Shown: positions 51,544-58,562 of the stretch, piece after piece | How the letters are laid out: each line of letters starts with the position of its first letter | Position numbering within the stretch: the stretch's first letter is position 1 | Source: Actinomycetes bacterium | GTDB taxonomy: Bacteria > Actinomycetota > Acidimicrobiia > Acidimicrobiales > Acidimicrobiaceae | Length of the DNA: 58,562 nucleotides | Direction of reading: 5' to 3' | NCBI GenBank assembly: GCA_021826315.1 | Contig: JAKAZZ010000011.1 | Span: 1-58,562, forward strand | Position numbers and translations under genes: made by a program | The notes under the pieces: model-generated | The model's database searches: none | What the model was told of the DNA's origin: nothing | What the model saw: only the letters and a program-made list of their open reading frames with translations

Positions 51544-53192
51544 AAACCGGCGTCGAAAGGGTACTGGCGCGTGGAGTACTAAGTGAGAAGCGGATTATCG
51601 CACTCTATCTCGTGGCCTCTACGCTGCTATATACCTCATCGATCTCCCTCCTAGCGGTCTCGATAGTCCTGATCTCAAGGTCGAGTTATCGCCCCCAAAT
51701 CTTAACTCTCGGAGTCTTTATTGCTGCTACACAGTACTTTGCGATCGGACGAAGTGCCGCTAGATACCTAGAGCGAGTATCTTCTCATCGCTTAGTTCTC
51801 TCCTCTACTAGACCTCTACGATTAGCAATCTTTTCCGCCGCGCGTGGCCTCTTTCCAACCTCGGTAAGTAATGTCAATCGGCAGATGATCGTAGGCGGGG
51901 CGACTCGAGGAGTCGATAGTGCAACGTCGCTCTTTCTGCGACTCTATTTGCCAATGATTCAGATGGGAATCGTCGCGCTCTTTGTCTTTACCCTAGGAGT
52001 GTTCTTCGATCCAATAACTTCGATTCTCGTATGTGTACTGCTCGGTGCCATGACTGCATACTCCTATTTCTCTTCGAGAGGTACGATGTCGAAGGCTGCC
52101 AATCGACATAGCGAATCGCTCGTGAGCTTTGAAGCATCGATATCAGAGTTGGCTCGTGATTCGGAGGCACTGTACATATCAGGAGTAGTCGATGATGCGA
52201 GTCCTCGAATTTATCGAAAGATCGATGAGCACTCGAGGGTCGAGGCGACTTTCGAGCGACGTAGTTTCGTCGCTTCCCTTGCTGTTACAACTGCCACTCA
52301 ACTCTCCTTCGTAGTTGCCACGTGGTCATCTTCTTTGAGAGTTCAGGCTCATTCTCTAGCAGCTACCTCATTTGGCGTTTCGGCGATGATCGCCTCTGGT
52401 TCATTTGAAGTTGCTGCATCTTTGATGGTCTTTGGAGCTACTGCATCGAGGCTACGACGCGAGGTGGTCGAGGTAGACGAATTGATGCGAAGGGGATTAG
52501 CTCATCAAAGCGCTGAAACACCTATCGACAAGGACCATTCCGACGGGGCCAATGGCGCAAAGAGGCTTGAAGTCGTTGAGGTAAATGGTGCTACCTACTG
52601 CTACGAACAAGGCAAAGAGGTGGGACCCTTTGATATCACCTTTGAGCGAGGAAAAAGCTACCTTGTCCTTGGAGAGTCAGGGACCGGTAAATCTACTTTG
52701 GCGTACCTTGTTTGTGGATTTGTAAGGCCAACCTCGGGCTCGGTTCGCCTGTTTGCCAGTGAAGGCACTGAGCTATATGATTTCGATCGTATGGTCGGCT
52801 TCCAGGGTGAAGAGGTTGACGTCTTTAATACCTCGATTAGGTCAAATCTAGCTATCGCAAATAGCAAAGCTAACGACAACGAAATGATTGAAATTCTCGG
52901 TCATGTCGGTTTGTCCTACCTCCTAGACGGCGAAGGATTAAGTTCTATGATCGGTCAATTCGGGAGGCGCCTGTCGGGTGGGGAGGCTCGACGACTAGCG
53001 ATAGCGCGATCAATACTGTCTGGGCTAGAGATGATCATCTTTGATGAACCTACAGCTGGGGTCGACGAGGATATGGCAGTTCAAGTAATCGCTGAGATTA
53101 CGAGTCTTCAAGAACGTTTGGCGATAGTGGTAGTAATCTCGCACGACGTTGGCCTCGCCCCATACTTTGATGAAGTTTTAACTATTCAATAA
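51540..53192 (+). CDS. cydC: Thiol reductant ABC exporter subunit CydC
   Basis: A 550-residue partner of CydD, with a six-helix membrane domain beginning IIALYLVASTLLYTSSISLLAVSIVLIS and a charged second intracellular loop (RSAARYLERVSSHRLVL) that matches CydC. The ATPase domain has Walker A GESGTGKSTLAY, signature RLSGGEARRLAIARS, Walker B MIIFDEPTAGVDED and the H-loop VISHD. TTG 51540 has GAGGTGG upstream and overlaps the end of cydD. The gene ends 52 bp before a strong stem-loop. Confidence 0.9.
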   Translation: MKTGVERVLARGVLSEKRIIALYLVASTLLYTSSISLLAVSIVLISRSSYRPQILTLGVFIAATQYFAIGRSAARYLERVSSHRLVLSSTRPLRLAIFSAARGLFPTSVSNVNRQMIVGGATRGVDSATSLFLRLYLPMIQMGIVALFVFTLGVFFDPITSILVCVLLGAMTAYSYFSSRGTMSKAANRHSESLVSFEASISELARDSEALYISGVVDDASPRIYRKIDEHSRVEATFERRSFVASLAVTTATQLSFVVATWSSSLRVQAHSLAATSFGVSAMIASGSFEVAASLMVFGATASRLRREVVEVDELMRRGLAHQSAETPIDKDHSDGANGAKRLEVVEVNGATYCYEQGKEVGPFDITFERGKSYLVLGESGTGKSTLAYLVCGFVRPTSGSVRLFASEGTELYDFDRMVGFQGEEVDVFNTSIRSNLAIANSKANDNEMIEILGHVGLSYLLDGEGLSSMIGQFGRRLSGGEARRLAIARSILSGLEMIIFDEPTAGVDEDMAVQVIAEITSLQERLAIVVVISHDVGLAPYFDEVLTIQ

Positions 53193-53244
53193 CTATCTTT
53201 GTTGTGCGTCCAGAGTAAAGCTCATGAATTGCGGCGAAAGTTCG

Positions 53245-53283
53245 CCCATAGGCGACTACGGGCTGGTTGTTGTCGCCTATGGG
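53245..53283. terminator. Bidirectional terminator between cydC and indolepyruvate oxidoreductase
   Basis: CCCATAGGCGAC (53245-53256) is mirrored exactly by GTCGCCTATGGG (53272-53283) around a 15-nt loop. It lies between two convergent gene ends. The downstream sequence is AT-rich rather than a clean T-run. A stem of 12 perfect pairs in this position is best explained as a shared terminator. Confidence 0.7.
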
Positions 53284-53327
53284 TAGTAAATTACGAAAAT
53301 TAATATCCGAATAGTTTGGTAATGGAG

Positions 53328-56300
53328 CTACCTCGAGCTCAACTGCGAAGTTCCTCTGCCACTACCAAGCTTCTCTTCGAGGGATGCAAGAAGGGCGTTG
53401 AAGCGCTCGATGCCGACCATTCGTATCTGTTCGTACCCTCGCACCATATCGACCGTATCAAAGATCTCCTCTAGATCCTTGACGCTCTTAGAGGTAGAGG
53501 TGACAAGTGATACCGCGTCGACGAACTTCGATGGAAGGGTTCGTTCGATCCTTCGCATCTCTGTCTTGCCAAAGATGTCCAAGGGGCCACCACGAAGCGG
53601 CTTCATTTTGGTGAGAATCCACATCGTAGGAGTTGCGCTCTTGCCAAGCTTGATCTTGTTCTTTAGCCCCATGGCACGAAGTATTGGCGGATGAAGGAGC
53701 ATCGAAGCTCCCTTGATCTCGGGATGCTCGATCTTCCAGAGGCGGTGAAGCCTTGCTACCTCGTACTCATCTTTCACTGCTATCAATTTGTGATAGTAGC
53801 GAGCATAGTTTCGGATCAATGACGACGAGAGAACCATCTGTGGGGTATCTGCAAATGAGACGACCTGTTCGAGGTAGTTGTTTGCCACCTTTACTGATTG
53901 AAAGCCGATTAGGTCTTCGTAGTAGAATGCGACATCGGCTAGATCGTTTTGATCCAACATCGGTAACTTTGACCCGACGTGAAGCAGATTTTTGCTGCTT
54001 GCACTATATTGCTCAGTTTCGCCTGCCATTAGCTTCGAGATCTCATCTGGCGATTGAATCGCTAGGCGTCCTAGGTAGAAGGCTTCGCGGTTTTCCTCTA
54101 AGTTTGCCTTGTTCAGTTCAAATGCCCGATCGAGTGCCGTTAGCGAAACTGGAATGAGCCCTAGTTGCCACGCAGCACCGAGAACGATCACATTTGCTGC
54201 TATGACATCGCCATATCGCCACAGTGCGATCTTGTGGGCGTCGATAGCGTGCACGCCTTCTGCTACGGTGTGTTTTCCAACGAGCGCAAGGGCTGCCGAG
54301 AGGCTCGAGCGAACATGGCTCACTTCGGTGACTTCGCGTCCTGTCGGTACGATCTCAGCTGAGATAACAGCCTTTGAGCGCCTTGAAGAAAGCACCGCAA
54401 TATTTTTTTCACTTGCGCTACCAAGGAGATCAAATCCCAAGAGCAGGTCGGCGCTCTGGTTCGGTAGCGGTGCGCTTCCATCAATTGGCTCAGAGGTTAT
54501 GGAAATGTCTGAGATAACCGGTCCTGCCTTTTGAGAGAGGCCCGTCTGATCCATCCCTCTCGAGAACTTGCCATCCATCAGCGTTGCAACCTCAAGGATT
54601 GCGGCCAGAGTTACAACTCCAGTTCCGCCAATTCCAACCAAGCGTATGTTGTAGCCACTTTTTGCGACGTTAGTAAATCGTGGTTCGGGTAGTTCCCGTC
54701 GCTCGATAACCTGGCGAGCCTTAGTTGGTATTTGCCCCTTTGTCACGAGGAACGAAGGGCAATCTCCCTTGGTACACGTCGTGTCGTGGGAACAGGAACC
54801 CTGGTTGATTCGCGTCTTTCGCCCTAGCTGTGTCATCACAGGTTCGACAGATAGGCAGTTGGACTTTTCGCCGCAGTCCCCGCAACCTTCGCAGATTCGC
54901 TCATTGATTGAGATGCTCTCCTTAGCTGCCTCCATTGCGCCACTTCTGCGCCGGCGTCTCTTTTCGATGGCGCAGGTCTGGTCGAAGATGATCGCGGTGA
55001 CGCCCTCTTCTTTGGAGAGAAGTTGTTGCACCTCTTGTAGATTCGACCTATCGGATACGTTGGCACGTGCGTCGATATTCAGGCTGCGATACTTCGTTAG
55101 GTCCTCGGTTAGGACCTCAACTCGACTTACACCTTCAAGGTAGAGCCACGATACCATCTCTGGGATTGTAAGTTGCCCTTCTACCTTTTGGCCACCGGTC
55201 ATGGCGACGGCGTCGTTGTAGAGGATCTTGTAGGTGATATTTGCACCAGCGGCAACGGCGGCGCGAATGGCTAGTGAGCCAGAGTGGTGAAAGGTCCCAT
55301 CGCCCATGTTTTGAATGAAGTGTTTATCTTCGACGAATGGCGAGACTGAAAAGAATTGCGCTCCTTCGCCACCCATCTGAGTAACCCCCGCCACTTTGCC
55401 GCGCGAATTTGGGTTCAGGAGAACCAAGGTATGACATCCGATACCCGCTCCAACAACTGAACCATCTTCAACGCGAGTCGACGAGTTGTGCGGACATCCC
55501 GAGCAGAAAAATGGTGTCCGCTGCTCCAAAAGTACGATCTTCTCACCGGTGCGAGAGCGTTGCCTCTCAATGTATTGAAGCGCTTCTTCACCCCCGATCC
55601 GTGGATGGAGAACCCTTTGTAGGCTGGTAGCGATATTGTCAGCTTCAAACGCGCCAAAGGGCGCAAAGAGGACGTTACCATTGGTATCGGTCTTTCCGAT
55701 TACCTCCGGTCGAATTGAGTTCCCATAGAGTGCCTCTTTAATGGAGCGTTCAACGAATGACGCCTTCTCCTCAATGACGATGATCGTATCTAGGCCTTGG
55801 GCGAACTGTTCAATAACACGATGATCGATTGGATTGGTGTAAAGGAGCTTCATGAGCCGTAGCGCCTCGTGATCTCGATATCCAAGTAATTCGAGGGCGG
55901 TGATTGCGTCGTGGTACGCCGTTCCAACAGCCACTATTCCAATTCGCTCGGATGACCGTGGCAGTCGGTAGAGGCCGTTGAGGCGATTTTGGTAGATGTA
56001 CTCTTTGGCTATATCGAGGCGAATCGTCATCATCGTCTCCTCTAGGTCCATTAAGTTTGTTCCAAGAAGGTGTGCGCTAGGGGAGTGGACGAAGGGAAGG
56101 CCCTTGTAGGTGAGTTGAGGGATAACGGGATCAAAGTTTGATAGAGGGCGGTAGGTACCCGATGAGTCCGCCACCTTTGTTACCACTTTGTTGGCTACCC
56201 ATAGACCACTTAGTTGCGACATTTTGATGTTATGCATCATGATGTCAAGGAGGTCTTGGCTATTTCCCGGAAACGCTACTGGTAATCCCATTGCTGCCAA

Positions 56301-56783
56301 AGTGGCATCTGATGACCCTGGTACGGTCGATGATTTAGCAGCGGGATCGTCGCCGGCGAGGACAATCACACCGCCGTGGGGAGAGGTTCCGATAATATTT
56401 CCGTGGCGGATTGCATCACCAGCGCGATCTACGCCCGGACTTTTGCCGTACCAAAACGAAGTAACCCCCCGCACTTTGTGGTTGTCGGAGATTGAATCTA
56501 GTAACTGGCTTCCGCCCATCGATGTAGCGGCTAGCTCTTCATTTAGGGCCGCGTGAAATACGAGGTTTTCGTTATTCTTCGTAATCCGAGAACGTTCGAT
56601 TTCAACGTCGACGCCGCCGAGTGGAGAACCTTGATAACCACTAATGTAAGTCCCGTGAGGGGCAACCTTGTTCAGTCGGCGATGGCTGTCGACGATTGAT
56701 CTTACGATAGCTTGAATTCCTGAGAGCGGTAGGTAGCCATCGATCTCTTCGAAGCGATCTTGTAATCTCTCGAATTTTTTCAT
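53328..56783 (-). CDS. Indolepyruvate ferredoxin oxidoreductase, fused
   Basis: A large fused 2-oxoacid:ferredoxin oxidoreductase of about 1151 residues that oxidatively decarboxylates arylpyruvates to acyl-CoA with thiamine diphosphate and iron-sulfur clusters. The N-terminal pyrimidine-binding domain has GYLPLSGIQAIVRSIVDSHR and GTYISGYQGSPLGGVDVE. The TPP-binding part is near GAGIGCHTLVLLN and NMGDGTFHHSGSLA. Cysteine clusters ICEGCGDCGEKSNC and SCSHDTTCTKGDC bind iron-sulfur. The C-terminal gamma domain begins NIRLVGIGGTGVVTLAAILEVA. This is the aerobic fused type of IorA/IorB. ATG 56783 has GGAG six bases upstream and fits family starts; ATG 56837 would add 18 unlikely residues. Confidence 0.92.
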   Translation of the reverse strand: MKKFERLQDRFEEIDGYLPLSGIQAIVRSIVDSHRRLNKVAPHGTYISGYQGSPLGGVDVEIERSRITKNNENLVFHAALNEELAATSMGGSQLLDSISDNHKVRGVTSFWYGKSPGVDRAGDAIRHGNIIGTSPHGGVIVLAGDDPAAKSSTVPGSSDATLAAMGLPVAFPGNSQDLLDIMMHNIKMSQLSGLWVANKVVTKVADSSGTYRPLSNFDPVIPQLTYKGLPFVHSPSAHLLGTNLMDLEETMMTIRLDIAKEYIYQNRLNGLYRLPRSSERIGIVAVGTAYHDAITALELLGYRDHEALRLMKLLYTNPIDHRVIEQFAQGLDTIIVIEEKASFVERSIKEALYGNSIRPEVIGKTDTNGNVLFAPFGAFEADNIATSLQRVLHPRIGGEEALQYIERQRSRTGEKIVLLEQRTPFFCSGCPHNSSTRVEDGSVVGAGIGCHTLVLLNPNSRGKVAGVTQMGGEGAQFFSVSPFVEDKHFIQNMGDGTFHHSGSLAIRAAVAAGANITYKILYNDAVAMTGGQKVEGQLTIPEMVSWLYLEGVSRVEVLTEDLTKYRSLNIDARANVSDRSNLQEVQQLLSKEEGVTAIIFDQTCAIEKRRRRRSGAMEAAKESISINERICEGCGDCGEKSNCLSVEPVMTQLGRKTRINQGSCSHDTTCTKGDCPSFLVTKGQIPTKARQVIERRELPEPRFTNVAKSGYNIRLVGIGGTGVVTLAAILEVATLMDGKFSRGMDQTGLSQKAGPVISDISITSEPIDGSAPLPNQSADLLLGFDLLGSASEKNIAVLSSRRSKAVISAEIVPTGREVTEVSHVRSSLSAALALVGKHTVAEGVHAIDAHKIALWRYGDVIAANVIVLGAAWQLGLIPVSLTALDRAFELNKANLEENREAFYLGRLAIQSPDEISKLMAGETEQYSASSKNLLHVGSKLPMLDQNDLADVAFYYEDLIGFQSVKVANNYLEQVVSFADTPQMVLSSSLIRNYARYYHKLIAVKDEYEVARLHRLWKIEHPEIKGASMLLHPPILRAMGLKNKIKLGKSATPTMWILTKMKPLRGGPLDIFGKTEMRRIERTLPSKFVDAVSLVTSTSKSVKDLEEIFDTVDMVRGYEQIRMVGIERFNALLASLEEKLGSGRGTSQLSSR

Positions 56784-57171
56784 ACAGTGCTCCAGTTCGC
56801 GTCGCTGGGTATTTGCATCTAATGCACTCTGACCCATATGTGCTTAGATGCATTTCCCACATCCGTTTTAACGCCTTCGCATATTTGCTACCCTACAACC
56901 AAAGCCGTGCAACGTCTATACAGTCAGGTCGCATAAGTGGTACCTGTTTGCCGTTAGCTGCGTGGTTGCTCACCATATTTAAGAGGTAACGTTCGTCGAA
57001 AAAGGCTCAAAGATCGTTGCGAATGGTAGCCAACTGGTCTACCTTGCTCTTTGATTCTAAGTGCCATTGGCGTAATAGTCATATTTATGACTCTGTAACA
57101 ACTCTAAAAGTTACATAAATGTGATTTCTTCAGGAAGATATCTCTAGATGCCTACTTAGATACCATGTCCA
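56784..57171. other. Intergenic region upstream of indolepyruvate oxidoreductase
   Basis: About 388 bp between the two minus-strand genes, presumably with the promoter of the oxidoreductase. A short inverted repeat GTAAC...GTTAC occurs near 57096-57113. No gene, RNA or mobile element is visible. Confidence 0.4.
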
Positions 57172-58086
57172 TTATCTGATGTCAGAATGGCGGGATTTAC
57201 TAACGATGGTGACGCCATCGCTGGCGTCTTTTCCAGAGCGCTTCCTATGTATTGTCTTTCGTTGCACAGTGAGAACTATCAGGTATCCACCACCAAGGAT
57301 TATTGCTGGAATCAGGGCGCCGCTTCTTACGAGGTAGATGATTCCGATCGCACTGATTGTAATAGCAATAGCTTCCTTCAGAATGTGGGATGAGATTTTT
57401 TCCTTGATCCTTTCGCCACCGACACATCCAATGAGGCCTCCTGCGGCTATCAGAGCCATGACTACTACATCGCCGCGACCAGTTGCGATAGTCTCGATCG
57501 ATGCAAGAATGGATAGGATTAGCCCTGCAGTTGCATCGACTGCAATTACCGACTTGGGATCTAACTTCGGGAAGGCGATTGCGACTACGAGATAGGTGAC
57601 AATTCCTCCACCTACCGAAGTAAAGGCAACGGTGAGGGCAGATACTGTGCCACCTATAAAAAGTAGGAGATGCGTTACTGTGAACCGATACTCCTTTTCG
57701 CTCGTTCTGTTTACGAACTCTTTGAGGGCTAGGGCACTTCCGATCAATGAGAGGGTAAAGCCGAGAATGACATTTAGTGCGGCGTCAGAGAGGTGAATGC
57801 CACTTAAAAATGCGGCACTTATCCCAAGGCCACATAGTTGCCCGACTACCAAAGGTGTGAGAATTCCCTTTGCAACCCTACCGAGTCGAATGTTTAGCAG
57901 GGAGGTTGTGGCGCGCATGGAGATTGACCCTACGATATCGCTCGGGATTGCTATGGTGGGGGAGAATCCAAGGAGCAGGGTCATTATTGGAGTTAGTATT
58001 GAACTTCCGCCAGTTCCAGTGAGTGCAAAGAGGAGGCCGGTCGCAGAAGATGCGGTGAGCAGTTCGATTGCGCGTATTGAGTCCAA
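57172..58086 (-). CDS. TauE/SafE (TSUP) family membrane permease
   Basis: A 304-residue membrane protein with about eight hydrophobic helices. The paired TSUP loops are GTGGSSILTPIMTLLLGFSPTIAIPSDIVGSISMRATTSLLNIRLGRV in the first half and TSVGGGIVTYLVVAIAFPKLDPKSVIAVDATAGLILS in the second, including the G-GG-x-L/V-P pattern and the conserved internal repeat. The family exports or imports sulfur-containing organic anions or sulfite. The substrate here is unknown. The TTG start at 58086 has GGAG about 10 bases upstream. It stands alone, 388 bp from the oxidoreductase gene. Confidence 0.85.
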   Translation of the reverse strand: MDSIRAIELLTASSATGLLFALTGTGGSSILTPIMTLLLGFSPTIAIPSDIVGSISMRATTSLLNIRLGRVAKGILTPLVVGQLCGLGISAAFLSGIHLSDAALNVILGFTLSLIGSALALKEFVNRTSEKEYRFTVTHLLLFIGGTVSALTVAFTSVGGGIVTYLVVAIAFPKLDPKSVIAVDATAGLILSILASIETIATGRGDVVVMALIAAGGLIGCVGGERIKEKISSHILKEAIAITISAIGIIYLVRSGALIPAIILGGGYLIVLTVQRKTIHRKRSGKDASDGVTIVSKSRHSDIR

Positions 58087-58562
58087 GTGCTTCTAGCTCC
58101 AATTGTTGACTAATTCGATCAAGTTTATCGGATTTAGAAGATTTGTGCCTCGGAGCGTCAAAGTACCCTTCGTATGTTTGCCTTTGGCGATGTGATTTAG
58201 GGCCGATCATGTGGGTTGACCGTGAAGCCAGGTTTTCTAACGGACACGCCAAAAGCGCCATTGGTTGGTCTTGGCTAACTTCATAGGGGTTTTGGTGTCG
58301 AATCAAGTATGTTGCGCACGGTTAGTCATGGCGATACTTCAAATCGACGATGGAACGGTATCCGTGGCTGAACAGAAGGCATAAGTTGCTAGTTGACTGC
58401 GTAAAGCGTTATCTAAAACAGGGTATTGATTTTCGGCTAGGAGTCTGCTAAGCAACCCTCGACATTCGTCCCGGTAGGGGTGATCATCGAGCTATCGATC
58501 TGGTCCACGGGAACCCGGTAGCACGATGGTCACTTCTGTCAATTATCTGTGTGTATTAAAGC
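58087..58562. other. Right-edge region without recognised gene
   Basis: About 475 bp to the window end. Short frames are open on both strands but none has a start, ribosome site or recognisable motif. A gene may begin beyond the edge. It should contain the promoter of the TauE/SafE permease at its left end. Confidence 0.35.

Overview
The window looks like a chromosomal segment of a moderate-GC actinobacterium, most likely class Acidimicrobiia (an Acidithrix- or Ferrimicrobium-like acidophile). This is an inference. It rests on the tandem KGYWLVASDGGVFSFG surface-protein repeats, a MshB/Mca-like PIG-L deacetylase, a FolP2-type dihydropteroate synthase homologue, a cydABDC operon, a pyruvate carboxylase of about 1130 residues and frequent GTG/TTG starts. 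No rRNA or ribosomal-protein marker is present to confirm it.

Layout, left to right. A partial MFS transporter (minus strand) is followed by a plus-strand queuosine block (queC, queF and a YhhQ/VUT-type precursor transporter), a DEDDh exonuclease, a radical SAM/SPASM protein and a secreted propeller-plus-repeat protein with six 126-bp repeats (1-8 kb). Next come pyruvate carboxylase and a methyltransferase on the minus strand (8.5-12.9 kb). After an AT-rich gap there is a tightly overlapping glycan operon (13.6-21.5 kb): nucleotide-sugar epimerase, three glycosyltransferases, an ABC exporter and UDP-glucose dehydrogenase. From 21.5 to 32.3 kb lie a small membrane protein, a PIG-L deacetylase, a three-gene operon with four YbjQ-like domains, a GAF-GAF-GGDEF protein, a YgjP-type metallopeptidase with a possible 39-residue small ORF upstream, a TetR regulator and a UvrA-like ABC ATPase.

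At 32.5-35.5 kb the 3' half of sbcC (still carrying its zinc-hook CPLCG) stops abruptly, head to head with another broken reading frame. Next to it are an orphan HELGH protein and an orphan 50-bp insertion-sequence end beside tRNA-Ala(GGC). The 35.7-42.8 kb block is housekeeping: leuS, aroQ, an APH-like phosphotransferase, a CnoX-like thioredoxin, folP and holA. From 42.9 to 46.8 kb the DNA is accessory: an unknown protein, a nearly gene-free stretch, a PIN/AbrB toxin-antitoxin pair, and a decayed integrative element at tRNA-Arg(TCG). That element consists of a duplicated tRNA 3' half, an ISL3-type transposase remnant, an IS end with the same 50 bp as the copy at 35.4 kb, and an integrase fragment cut by that IS end. 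The cydAB-cydDC operon follows, preceded by two adjacent palindromes. Then come a fused indolepyruvate ferredoxin oxidoreductase and a TauE/SafE permease.

The genes most likely to form systems are the queuosine block, the glycan operon, the YbjQ operon (the best candidate here for an undescribed system), the cyd operon with its palindromic operator, and the remains of the tRNA-Arg island.
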